A model generated the notes under the pieces. That model was not told the origin of the DNA. It searched no databases and worked only from the letters and a program-made list of their open reading frames with translations. From Hyphomicrobiales bacterium (GTDB lineage Bacteria > Pseudomonadota > Alphaproteobacteria > Rhizobiales > Rhizobiaceae), in assembly GCA_900469345.1 (NCBI GenBank), contig UBWZ01000014.1:186001-250000 (forward strand): a DNA stretch of 64,000 bases, written 5' to 3'. Within the stretch, counting starts at the first letter, position 1. The number at the start of each line of letters is the position of its first letter. Positions 36,821 through 46,700 of the stretch are shown one piece after another. The position numbers were made by a program, and so were the translations under genes.

Positions 36821-37570
36821 ATGACGATCACCAAGATCTCCGCAGGCCGGATGCGCGGGAACCTCGTCCAAGGCTTCGGCGTCGAAATCCTGTATCCGGG
36901 TCTCGCCCTAACGGCCGATGATAGCGGGATCGGTCCGATCGGCAGGATCGATCGCGCCCAGGTACAACCCGGTCACCTCATCGGCATGCACCCGCACAAG
37001 GACGACGAGATCCTGACCTACATCCGCGGCGGCGAGATGCTTCACCGCGATACGGTCGGAAACGAGAAGACGCTCGACAAGACGCATTTCATGATGATGA
37101 ATGCCGGCCACACCTTCCAGCACGAAGAGCTGATGCTCGGGAACAGCCCGGTTCGAGCGCTGCAGATTTTCCTGCGGCCTAACGCTCCCGATCTTGAGCC
37201 GATGGTGCAGTTTCACGATTTCGTTGACGCGAGCAGTGACAACGACTGGCGATTGATTGCTGGACCGCACGAGGCGCCGCTGACCGTGCGATCCGACGTC
37301 CGTGTCTTCGATACCCGCATGACAAGGGGCTCCCGGCTACGCTTGCCTGCCGCGGCCGATCCCGGTACGGCTTTTCTGCTCTATGTCTTCGATGGGGCGA
37401 TAGATTTCGGCGACGTCACGCTCACAACCGGCGAAAGCGCGTTTACGCGCTCGTTGGATCACCAGCTCATTCCCAGTGCGGGTTCAGATGTCGTCCTGTT
37501 CGCGTTCGACCCTGAGGCTGAAGTATTTCGTGGCGGCATGTTCAGCGGGAACCAGAAACGTATGGGATGA
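36821..37570 (+). CDS. Pirin-family bicupin protein
   Basis: 249 residues from the ATG at 36821, about 10 bases after GGAAGGAA. The N-terminal cupin has the metal ligands His-x-His (GMHPHKDDEILTYIRGG) and His-x-Glu-like AGHTFQHEE, as in YhhW/pirin quercetinases. The second cupin is degenerate, as usual. Bacterial pirins either dioxygenate flavonoids or act as redox-linked regulators. It follows the isochorismatase-like gene in one transcript. Confidence 0.88.
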   Translation: MTITKISAGRMRGNLVQGFGVEILYPGLALTADDSGIGPIGRIDRAQVQPGHLIGMHPHKDDEILTYIRGGEMLHRDTVGNEKTLDKTHFMMMNAGHTFQHEELMLGNSPVRALQIFLRPNAPDLEPMVQFHDFVDASSDNDWRLIAGPHEAPLTVRSDVRVFDTRMTRGSRLRLPAAADPGTAFLLYVFDGAIDFGDVTLTTGESAFTRSLDHQLIPSAGSDVVLFAFDPEAEVFRGGMFSGNQKRMG

Positions 37571-37706
37571 ACGGGAGATGCCGATTTTATGGATGGCGGC
37601 GTGGAGATATCGTCGTTCTGCTTCTCGCCTTGAAAGGAACCGAACTACGGCAGCTATCAGCCGTCTGCTCATCTGCCGTGTAATGATCTTCCTGGTGGGG
37701 GGAGCC

Positions 37707-38621
37707 TCAACTCCAACGCGGCGGAGCCCCGATATGATTTTTGAGCGCCTCGGTGAATGCTCTGATCTTCGCAGATGGCACCTGGAGCGCACGAAGAAGA
37801 TAGATCCCGGAAGGCCTTTCATTCCAACCTTCGCCCGATAGCGGTAGGCGGACAAGATCACCCGCCTGGACGGAAGGCCCCGAGACCCAGCTCGGCAGGA
37901 ACGCCACCCCCATCCCGGCGATCGCAGCCCCGTTCATCGCTTCAAAATCGTCGGACCGGAATACGACGCGCTCGCACGCCTCCCCTGTTGGCGCGCCAAG
38001 AATATTAGACCAACCGAGAAGATCGTTACCGTGGAGCTTATCGAGGACACGATGTTGGCGAAGCGCTTCTGCACTTTCCGGCACCCCATAGTGCTCAAGA
38101 TAGGCAGGGCTCGCCACGACGATGCGATCATGAGGCGCGAGCTTGGTTGCGATCAGCGAGCTGTCCTGTAGATCACCCATCCTCACCACCAGATCGAGCC
38201 GCTCTGCGACCGGGTCGGCAAGCCGCTCGGTCAGGTCCAGTTCGACATGCAGGCTCGGATAGTCTTGCGCGAGAGATGCCAGTACCGGGATGACGTAGCG
38301 TTTTCCGAACGTCGGGAAGCAGGCGATCCGCAACGTGCCGCTGACCGCACCATCGAAAGCGGCAACCTCGGCATGGGTGTCGGCCAGATCGTCAAGCAGG
38401 CGCTGGGCGCGCTCAAACAGGTGACGGCCCGCATCCGTCAAAGACAGCGCCCGTGTCGAGCGAACGAGGAGAGGAACTCCGAGGTCCTTCTCCAGCGCAT
38501 CGATCTGTCGAACGACAGCCGAGGGCGTGACGGCCCGGCGCCGAGACGCAGCCGAGAAGCTTCCGGTGCGGACGACATCGACGTAAACAGCGAGATGTTC
38601 TGCGAACCGTGGGTCCCTCAT
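37707..38621 (-). CDS. LysR-family transcriptional regulator
   Basis: 304 residues. The helix-turn-helix is FAEHLAVYVDVVRTGSFSAA, then TPSAVVRQIDALE, then LLVRSTRALSLTDAG. The effector domain is complete. It is divergent from the 178-residue unknown gene at 38738 (116 bases), with the MDR gene directly behind; those two are the likely targets. Confidence 0.9.
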   Translation of the reverse strand: MRDPRFAEHLAVYVDVVRTGSFSAASRRRAVTPSAVVRQIDALEKDLGVPLLVRSTRALSLTDAGRHLFERAQRLLDDLADTHAEVAAFDGAVSGTLRIACFPTFGKRYVIPVLASLAQDYPSLHVELDLTERLADPVAERLDLVVRMGDLQDSSLIATKLAPHDRIVVASPAYLEHYGVPESAEALRQHRVLDKLHGNDLLGWSNILGAPTGEACERVVFRSDDFEAMNGAAIAGMGVAFLPSWVSGPSVQAGDLVRLPLSGEGWNERPSGIYLLRALQVPSAKIRAFTEALKNHIGAPPRWS

Positions 38622-38737
38622 CTTTGCCTACGACGCAAAACCGTTTCGACCATTCAGTTCGTTATCATCTGCAGGCATTCGGAGCACTTTCCTTCTCGTG
38701 AACGGGCGGTCGCCCAACAAACAGAAGGAACACTACG

Positions 38738-39274
38738 ATGGTCAAGGTCCTCGATACAATTCTCTCTCAGTCCGCCTATTCCGCGGAGATCGACGTTCCA
38801 CTCGAAAAGATCGACATCGCGGACTGGCTCTTCAACCTGCCCGAAGCCGAATATCTTCGTTGCTGCCCTCCCGATCATATCGCTGCCGGCGTCACGTGGA
38901 CCGATGACGGACGCCGGATGTCGATCAATGTCGAGCAGATCGGCTCGGGCCTGGTCGTACAGCACTATGTGGCCGAAGTCGCCGAGCCCGCCTATTGCCG
39001 CATGAACTCGATCTCGGATGTGTTCACAGCCAATGGGCGCACGAAGGTCAACGTCGTCTGGGAATTGATGGCCGAGAAGATCGACGACAACAGGACACGC
39101 TACACCAACAAGGTAACAGCCCATCCCACTGACGCGTTCATGAGCTTCATCCAGGAGCATGGGATCAGTTACGAAGATGCGGCTGCGGCCCGTCAGGCCG
39201 CAGGCGGCGACCACAACAGCCGCGAGACACCACTGTTTGCTGCCAGCATCGCCCGTCGAGCACTGTCGAAGTAA
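38738..39274 (+). CDS. Unrecognised protein, possibly SRPBCC-like
   Basis: 178 residues with GAAGGAAC before the ATG. It has a central run of alternating strands (VTWTDDGRRMSINVEQIG, then LVVQHYVAEV, then KVNVVWELMAEKI) and then a long C-terminal helix. The strand pattern is compatible with an SRPBCC ligand-binding cup, but no motif proves it. No signal peptide or membrane segment is seen. It lies 12 bases before the MDR gene, so the two are probably cotranscribed. Confidence 0.6.
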   Translation: MVKVLDTILSQSAYSAEIDVPLEKIDIADWLFNLPEAEYLRCCPPDHIAAGVTWTDDGRRMSINVEQIGSGLVVQHYVAEVAEPAYCRMNSISDVFTANGRTKVNVVWELMAEKIDDNRTRYTNKVTAHPTDAFMSFIQEHGISYEDAAAARQAAGGDHNSRETPLFAASIARRALSK

Positions 39275-39286
39275 GGAGACGTTGCG

Positions 39287-40273
39287 ATGAAAGCGATCAT
39301 GTTCGATGACTTCGGAAGCGCGGATGTCCTACGGCTTGGCGAAGCTCCCATGCCCGAGGTCCGCCCCGACGACATCCTGGTCAAGGTCATGGCGGCCGGT
39401 GTCAACCGAGCCGACCTTCTTCAGCGGGAAGGTGTCTATGGCTCACAAAGCTACGGCGACAGCACTATTCTCGGGCTTGAAGTCGCTGGTGAGGTCATCG
39501 CCATGGGGAACGGGGTGAGCGGATTTGCAGTCGGAGACCGTGTCATGGGCATTGTCGGGGGCGGCGCCTACGCCCAATATGCGCGCCTGGACTACGGGAT
39601 GGCCGCTCCCATACCGGCCGGCATGCCACTCACCGACGCAGCCGCGGTCATGGAAAGTTTTGTCACAGCGTGGGAGGCGCTTTCAAATCTCGGGAAAGTC
39701 GCAAAAGGTGAGACCGTCCTCGTTCACGCTGCGGCAGGCGGTATCGGATCGGCTGCTGTCCAGCTCGCCAAGGCAGCAGGAGCGACTGTGCTGGCCACGG
39801 CATCTGCAAGCAACATCGAAAACGTGCTGACACTCGGCGCGGATGCGGTCTTCGACTACAAGCAGGTCGACTTCGAGGCAGAGATCATTGATGCGACCGC
39901 TTCTCGCGGTGTCGATCTGATCATCGACTTTGTCGGTGGGTCCTACCTCGCCCGCAATATCCGCAGTCTTGCTCCTGGCGGTCGGCTTGTTCAGGTCGGC
40001 CTGCTGGGACGGGACAACAATGCCATCATTCCCCTCGACATCGTTCTTCACAACCACCTGCAATTGATCGGCACGGTCATGAAATCCAGGTCGCGGTCAG
40101 AAAAACGAGCGATGATCGGCCGGTTCAGGGAACAGGTGCTGCCGAGGGTTGGCCACGAGCTGAAGCCGGTCATTGGAGCGACGTATCCGCTCACCGCTGC
40201 ATCGGATGCCCATCGCCGGATGGAGGCCGGCGGATTGTTCGGGAAGGTCGTTCTGGCGGGCTTTCATGAATGA
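39287..40273 (+). CDS. NAD(P)H quinone oxidoreductase, PIG3-like (MDR family)
   Basis: 328 residues with AAGGAGAC before the ATG. The N-terminus MKAIMFDDFGSADVLRLGE, then AAGVNRADLLQREGVY, then GLEVAGEV, is diagnostic for the PIG3/TP53I3 branch of quinone reductases. The Rossmann motif is HAAAGGIGSAAVQLAKAAGA. It reduces quinones in the cytosol with NADPH. This is the third MDR-type quinone reductase in the window. Confidence 0.92.
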   Translation: MKAIMFDDFGSADVLRLGEAPMPEVRPDDILVKVMAAGVNRADLLQREGVYGSQSYGDSTILGLEVAGEVIAMGNGVSGFAVGDRVMGIVGGGAYAQYARLDYGMAAPIPAGMPLTDAAAVMESFVTAWEALSNLGKVAKGETVLVHAAAGGIGSAAVQLAKAAGATVLATASASNIENVLTLGADAVFDYKQVDFEAEIIDATASRGVDLIIDFVGGSYLARNIRSLAPGGRLVQVGLLGRDNNAIIPLDIVLHNHLQLIGTVMKSRSRSEKRAMIGRFREQVLPRVGHELKPVIGATYPLTAASDAHRRMEAGGLFGKVVLAGFHE

Positions 40274-40436
40274 CACTGGCATATGGTGTACTACCCGCGC
40301 TTTGAACGGATACGAACCACCGACCCCTTGCCCAACACTGGCTAAACATCTGACCAGATTTAGGAAATGGACTTGTGACAACTTTGTACGCCTCGCCCGG
40401 AAAGCGCCGTCACTGGGTTGGTCCTCTCCTCCCGCT

Positions 40437-41777
40437 CTATAGGAGCTGCATTCCTGCATCAAGCAAACAATCTAGGTAATCCTCCCGCGACACCACCGAA
40501 CCCGACTTGGTTGCCTCTATCACAGCAGTCACGACCCGCCTGGCCAGTGAGCGGGCTTCATTGCGATCTTCGCTAGAAATGCCGCCCATTGGTCGGCCGT
40601 GCAGAAATGAGCTTCTGATATCGAATAGTCTGTCATACTGATCGCCGAAATCCCGGCTTCCGAGAAGGCCAGCAACGCGATGGCGCATTCGTTTGGACGC
40701 CCCCATCCGCTTGTGACGATCAGGCGCAATTCGCTGTGATTGGTCATAATCAGCATGCATGCCTAACGCAGCCTCAATGACGATCACGTGCGCCAGAAAC
40801 TCATCGATGCCTTCGGCGAAGTACGCGCGGACGAAGAAATGAACGATCGGAGTCTCAAACAGAACAGATTTCCGTGCCCGTTCCACGATTTCCCAGTAGC
40901 GCTGATCCCAATTTGGAAGGTCGGCCTCCGCTTGATCATCGAGGTTGCGAACCAATGGCACCTCTTCTTCGATCTCGCCACCCCAGCTGTCGAGAAAGAT
41001 GGCGATGGTCCAGTTCAGGCTATCGGGAGAAGGGGGTGCGGTCCTTCGCACGAAGATGTCCCTGTCGACCGTATGGACCCAAGGCACCTGGAAGCCACGC
41101 CAATCCAACTCCCCCATCGCCGCCCACTCCTCCCACGGCGCAAGAAGCAGGAAGAACAAGACAGCCTCGACCGCTCCGGAGTGGCGGCCTTCGTGAGGTT
41201 CGATGCGACCGAAGTCCTGACTGAAATCTATCAGAAGGTCGGGGAGAACGCGCGCGCCTTTATCCTGGTCGAACTCGACCGTCTCTTCAACAACGAGCCA
41301 TTGAAACTCCGCGAACCGATCGACTTCGAGTTTATGCTTCGGATGTGTTCGCCTCAGTTGCTCTTCGTCGAACAGTTCACGAAGTTCGTTCGCGTCGAAG
41401 CGTCTCAGGCGGGCTCCGCCGAAGTCAAGCGGCGACAGTCGGTCGGCCAAGTCCATAGGAACGAGATGCAGTTTCCTCGAACGGGTCGCCAGAAAAGCCG
41501 CATGAAGGGCTCCGGCGGCATCTTCAGGTGTCGAAGGCAACTCCTTGAAGTCCTTCGACAGACCGCAAGGAAGTCCGAGCGTTCTGAGCGCCGTCGCCAG
41601 CGTGGAATTGAAGCCCAGCGCCCTCGTATACGGATGCAGAGAGGCGCAACAATTGCGAAGCCGGACAAAGCTCGGATCCGCGAAAAGATTGGCCGGCCCT
41701 GGCCGTCTCAAACGCCAGAGATCGGTCACGGCGTCGATCATCTCCTGGCTTGGGCACGGAAGCTCACGCTCTGACAT
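40437..41777 (-). CDS. HEPN-like domain protein of the defense cluster
   Basis: 446 residues from the ATG at 41777 with GAGG upstream. The first 300 residues match nothing recognised. The C-terminal helical part ends in the HEPN ribonuclease signature R-x4-H: DIRSSFLHG, with Arg388 and His393. The upstream helix (DEFLAHVIVIEAALG) is also like ApeA-type HEPN domains. HEPN proteins in defense systems cleave RNA to stop phage growth. It overlaps the end of the nuclease-like gene before it, so the two are translated together. The HEPN call rests on one motif. Confidence 0.65.
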   Translation of the reverse strand: MSERELPCPSQEMIDAVTDLWRLRRPGPANLFADPSFVRLRNCCASLHPYTRALGFNSTLATALRTLGLPCGLSKDFKELPSTPEDAAGALHAAFLATRSRKLHLVPMDLADRLSPLDFGGARLRRFDANELRELFDEEQLRRTHPKHKLEVDRFAEFQWLVVEETVEFDQDKGARVLPDLLIDFSQDFGRIEPHEGRHSGAVEAVLFFLLLAPWEEWAAMGELDWRGFQVPWVHTVDRDIFVRRTAPPSPDSLNWTIAIFLDSWGGEIEEEVPLVRNLDDQAEADLPNWDQRYWEIVERARKSVLFETPIVHFFVRAYFAEGIDEFLAHVIVIEAALGMHADYDQSQRIAPDRHKRMGASKRMRHRVAGLLGSRDFGDQYDRLFDIRSSFLHGRPMGGISSEDRNEARSLARRVVTAVIEATKSGSVVSREDYLDCLLDAGMQLL

Positions 41778-42360
41778 CAACGACCTCGCCGCGACTTCCC
41801 ACGAGCGCGATCTCTATGCCCGCCAACGCGCAGCGCGGCGCCAATCGTTGAGCAAGCCTCATGGTGCCCTCTGTCAGGGGAACGCAGGCCACCTGGCGGC
41901 CGAACACCGGCATCGCCATCAACATGCCGACCGTCTCGCATAGTCCCTTGTAGAGCCGTGAAAGCTGTCCGGGATGACGCGTGTTGATGATGCCGCCCTT
42001 GCACTCGACCGAAATCGTTCCCGTCGGCGTATCCGCCACGACGTCGCCCAACCCGGACTTTGGGTTGACGGTGATCACCTGCCCCGCTGAATTGCGGTAT
42101 TCGCCGCCGTAGGCGGTTCTGCCCAAGGCGGACAGCTTTCGAAAGCCGCGTCTTTTGAGCCACCCGGCAAAGTCGAACTGCTTTCCATGTTCTCCGTCGG
42201 GATGGATCCGGACATGCATGGTTTCTGATGAACGCAAGAGATGCATGGCGTAGGCGACCATAACAGCGCCTTCGTAAAGATGATGCTCGTGCGCCCCGTT
42301 CGCCCGTCCCGCACGGTTCGGCGGCGGCTTCAACTCCTTAACCAGATCGTCGAAATCCAA
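41764..42360 (-). CDS. PD-(D/E)XK-like nuclease protein
   Basis: 198 residues starting at a TTG (42360) because GGGAGGG lies just upstream; a TTG 36 bases earlier lacks a site. The pattern SGLGDVVADTPTGTISVECKGG gives Asp106, then Glu119-x-Lys121, the core of the restriction-endonuclease fold. Early Arg/His-rich text (HVRIHPDGEHGKQFDF) is unassigned. It overlaps the HEPN-like gene at its 3' end and follows the TIR-like gene by about 105 bases. Confidence 0.65.
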   Translation of the reverse strand: MDFDDLVKELKPPPNRAGRANGAHEHHLYEGAVMVAYAMHLLRSSETMHVRIHPDGEHGKQFDFAGWLKRRGFRKLSALGRTAYGGEYRNSAGQVITVNPKSGLGDVVADTPTGTISVECKGGIINTRHPGQLSRLYKGLCETVGMLMAMPVFGRQVACVPLTEGTMRLAQRLAPRCALAGIEIALVGSRGEVVDVRA

Positions 42361-42466
42361 ATTTCCCTCCCGTTGCCGCTTACAAGACAAGTTCAAGCCG
42401 ACGCCGTCGATCCGAACCTAGTGCCGAGCGTCTTCCCTGCCGGCTCAGACATTGCGGGCTTGCATC

Positions 42467-43717
42467 TCAGCCCCTTTTGTTCAGAAGAGCTTCGACCTGT
42501 TCAGGCGTCAAATGCGTCCGACCATAGGCTTCCATAATCTCGCTGCTGACGTCGGTCATCAGCTCCACAAGCGCCTTCTTGTCCCATTGCCTCCGGCTCT
42601 GCATCACTCGGAAAGTATCAAGCAAAGCATTGCTGCGCTCGTAGGCGAATTGTCCGGGCCACACCGTGCCGAGAAGTCCGACCGCACCGACCTCGATACG
42701 GATCTGACCAACCGCTTCGAAGTGCGCCAGGATCTCCAGACAATCGCGAACGAAATCAACGAAGGCTTGCATGACGCTGGCGAAGTAGAATTTTCCTTCG
42801 GCCAAACGATGCGTGTCGAACGACCAGATTTCGCCCGTCTCGCGAAACCACTGGGCCGCGGACCAAGTCTCGCCGCCGTTGCCTGAGACAGCGTAGCGAA
42901 GCACGCCGTTAGTGTTGAGTCCTCCGTCGGTAGAGGCGCAAGGCCCGATCGGCCGCAAAGCTGTGGCGGCCCCATTTCCTTGATAGGTATGGACGGCGTT
43001 GGCTCTTGGGATGCCGTTTGCGAAACGCTCCGGAACAACCCGGACGTAGATCCGCCTCGCCTCTACCGGCTCAATCTGCTGGGTCGAACCTCCTCCGTGC
43101 CAAGACTGGTGCTGGAAGATCGTCCCCTTCTCGAACCAGACGGACGGATCGTCGGATCTCGACGGCTTTCCGGATGGCCCCGGCGTGCTCGCTTTGGCTG
43201 CCAGCCAGTCGGTCAGCGATAATCGCAAAGCTTCTGTCAAATCCTCGGAGAGTTTTACCGTGATTGCTTCGATCGTGTCTGCATCCGCATCCTTGGCGAG
43301 CTGGTAGAAGACCACCGCCCGGCGATGGCGAATGTCGAACGGAAGCTGCTCCGGTTTCTTGGGACCGTACGACTTGTTGGCGACGAGAATGATATTTTCA
43401 TGGGAAAGATGCGCCCACGCCCAGCCGAGCTCGATCAACACGTTCGGATTCGGCAGATCTCGCCCGCCCTCGGATTTTCCCACGCTTGTCACATCGCCAA
43501 CGAAGACGGCGGATTGCTTGATCTTGTCGAAAATTGTGTCCGCGATGGCCGCCATACCCGGGGCATTCTTGGTGTCGTGATCGAGTTCCGGTCGATCGCT
43601 TGGGTCGAGTTCGAGCTCATCCCCAAGCGTCAGCAAGGCCCGCCCGAGTGCATCCTCAACGACGTTTCGAGTGACTTTACTCGTGCGGTCGCTCTGCCAG
43701 GACCAAAAGACCTTCAT
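42467..43717 (-). CDS. TIR-like domain protein with unknown C-terminal half
   Basis: 416 residues with a GGGGGGGAGA ribosome site. About 1-165 form a TIR-like/deoxyribosyltransferase-like Rossmann fold: MKVFWSWQSD, then DTIFDKIKQSAVFVGDVTSV, then NPNVLIELGWAWA with Glu96 in the place of the TIR NADase glutamate. Similar N-termini occur in bacterial NAD-depleting defense effectors. The C-terminal half (about 190-416) has a Gly/Thr-rich strand section and a helical end and is not recognised. It is the fourth gene of the six-gene cluster. Confidence 0.7.
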   Translation of the reverse strand: MKVFWSWQSDRTSKVTRNVVEDALGRALLTLGDELELDPSDRPELDHDTKNAPGMAAIADTIFDKIKQSAVFVGDVTSVGKSEGGRDLPNPNVLIELGWAWAHLSHENIILVANKSYGPKKPEQLPFDIRHRRAVVFYQLAKDADADTIEAITVKLSEDLTEALRLSLTDWLAAKASTPGPSGKPSRSDDPSVWFEKGTIFQHQSWHGGGSTQQIEPVEARRIYVRVVPERFANGIPRANAVHTYQGNGAATALRPIGPCASTDGGLNTNGVLRYAVSGNGGETWSAAQWFRETGEIWSFDTHRLAEGKFYFASVMQAFVDFVRDCLEILAHFEAVGQIRIEVGAVGLLGTVWPGQFAYERSNALLDTFRVMQSRRQWDKKALVELMTDVSSEIMEAYGRTHLTPEQVEALLNKRG

Positions 43718-43794
43718 TCTCCCCCCCTTGCAAACCGCAGCGGCGGACTAGTTCCGCATCTTTTTTCGACGCGTGGAAGCTGCCTCACGCTAAT

Positions 43795-46700
43795 CTAGTC
43801 CGATTCGTGCTGCCGCTCGATTTCAATTCGCCGCTCCAGATAGCGAAGTTCGCTCTTTGCCCAGAGCGACACCGCCCTCACAGGATGAGCGGTCCAAGAT
43901 CGAAGCGGCACAAGATAAACCTCCAGAATGGGTATGATCGAACCGGACCAAGAACTCGGCCGGAGACGCTGCGACAACGCGGCCAGAAACGCTTTCGATT
44001 TCCCGTAGCGTTCGGCGATCCTTTCAAGGGCTGGGTGCCAGACGAATTCCTTTTCGGTCCCCGCGGCAAGGATCGGATAAAAATCGATGAGCAGTGCCGG
44101 CCGTTCAGCGGACGCGTCCGCCCATTGAAACACGACCTCCTCCGGCACTCCGAACAGCGTCCCTGCGTCACGGGTCTCGCTGCCGTCGAAGCGCGCGTTG
44201 GATGGACCGATTAGGCGCTTGAGCCGGTTGCGTTCGATCGGAGTGGAGGTCTGGTAGAAATGCGAAATGTGCTTCCACAAGACAACCGGTGTGTCTTCAC
44301 GAAGGATCGCCACCACGGTGCGCATCGCATCATCGAGCGCGGAGAAGAGTTCGTAATTTTTGCTTCCCGCCAAGGTGACGACCTGCGTCGCCAAGCGGTC
44401 GGCCAATGCGGCATCGATTCCGATCGTGGAGCGGACGCGCTTCAAAAGATCTTCGAACGTGTGACCGTCGCGCTGGCTTCCTCGGGTATGTTCCAGCAGA
44501 AGGGGGTTAGTCAAAAGGGTCGCGACATACCGTGCCTGTGCCGGATCGGCAGCTTTTCCATAGCGGTACATCATCGCAATTTCCAACGCCGCCCAAGCCC
44601 CGTCACCGCCTTGCGACGACAGCGGCTCCAGCAGCCTGGCGACATCGTCTACGTCGAGTTCGTCCAGACCCCGGCCATGAGACAAGACCGTCCAATATCC
44701 AGGTGCGACCCTACGCGCTTTGACGTCGACGATGACGCGCTCCAGACGCTCTCTATTCATCGAAAGCGCCGTATAGAGACCGACTACTGCCGTTTCGCTT
44801 GCTAGCGTTGCAAGTGCCTTCTGAAGGCAGTCATCGGCGAGCTTTCTGTCGGCTCGATCTATGCCGGCGAGCAGGCCTCGCAGGAGATTCAGGCCAGCAG
44901 CCTTCGTTGCGACGATATCCAATGCGGCCTCAAACGCCTCATTTTTGTTCGCTGCTCGATGCCCAAGCTCTTCCGCAAAGGGATACACGCTCTTGAGATC
45001 GAGGTGCGCCATGCGTCGGATCGCCTTAAGCACCTGAGCGTCGTCGGAAGCAATTTGCCGTGCAATTTCGCGCGCCGCGCGCTCGGAATAGTCGAAGTCG
45101 TGGTCACCCTCCCGGTGGATCGCGTCGGGATCGCGGATGTCGGACCGCCAGAACTTCGTGAAGACAATCGCGCGGTCGACGAGTGCAGCAGGGAACAGTC
45201 GATCATAAAGCGTCCGCACGTAGTCGCTCTGCTCGGCCGGTGCGCCTTTCCGGTCGAAATAAAGCCAATCTCCGACGCTTTCGACGGCCTCCGGCCAGAA
45301 GCCTTTTTCAATGGCGATTGCAACGAGCCGTTCACCGAATTCCTCGTAGAGGCTTGTGTTGAGCATTCTGCGTGACGCACGTGCCAGGATATCCTCACAT
45401 CGCTTCGCGAATTCGGGATGCTTTTGGCGTATATGGATCAGTCGGTTCAAGCCCTCTCGGTAGAACTCGTGAACTTCATCCCAGGTTGTCGGGAACCAAT
45501 CGACAAGCGGAGGGCCGGAGCCTATCCGACCGCTGTCTCCGTATCGGATATAATCTCTTGTAAAGACGCTGGAAAGAGCGTCTACGCAAATGCCGACCAT
45601 CGCTGGATCGGCGCGTTCCAGCCCCTCGTCAAGCACGAAAAACCGCTCGGCGGGAGGAACTTCAGTTCCGCTCAACTCGAGCTGAAACAGCTGTTTGAAC
45701 AGGCCCGTCGCGTTGTTTGCCCACTCTTCCGTTTCATTGGCGGCCAATCGCAGAAGAAGTCGGGCGGCAATTGCAAACGAATGTGTACGGAATGCCAGTT
45801 TGGACAGCGCCTCTACCAGACTCCGGCGAGCATCAATGCTGAGCTGGAGAGCGTCATCTGAAAGCGGAAGGACGGTAAAGCGCAATAGGTCGGCGACCCG
45901 ATCGGGCACGAGATGAACGAGGGCATCGATCGCCGCGCAGCCTCTCTCGGAAAGGATCGCCTCGGTGTCGGACAGCTGATCGCGAACGAAGCGCGAGCTT
46001 GTTTCGATGACGATCGGCAACGCGTCCAGGTGTCGCCAGCGGCCGAAAAGAGCCAATAGGAGATCGTCGGTCGCTTCGGCCATCAGTCGGTCAAGCAAGG
46101 AGGGCCGGAGAATTCCGATCAGGCGCGACGCCAGATGATTGGCTACTGGTGTCGGTTGCGCGCTGAAGTCATTGCCGTTCTGTCCGACGAGGAAGCGAGA
46201 TTTCGCCCGCGCCAGATGCTCGTACATCTCGTCGCCCGTCATTCTGCCGAGCCGCTCAGCGACAATATCCAGTTGGGCCGGCCCCGGGTTTGCCTCGATG
46301 CCGACCCGTTCGAACATCGCGAGCGATTGGAGAGCCCGAACTTCCGCTTCGCCGACAATACCTGCGCCTTTGAGAATACGATCGACGACATCCCCAATCG
46401 TTTCGACGTCTGCAAGTTGGCCGTTTCCACCCTCCTCCGTCGCCAACACTGCGAACCGCGGAAAGCCACCGAAGATTTCGCTCAGTCGAGTGATGGCGTC
46501 GCTATCGAGGGCGGGGTTGCGTTTTCGAAGAATGGTTTCGACGAGGACCTTGTCGCTCGGCACCAGCGAGACCTGCAAAACTCTACCGTCCTCAAGAGGC
46601 CGGTCGTCAGTATCGATGGTTATCATTCGAAGCTGACTTCCGACCGACCCTGCAATTTCAGCGAGTTTTATTGCAATATCCCGCGGGCATTCGTCGACCA

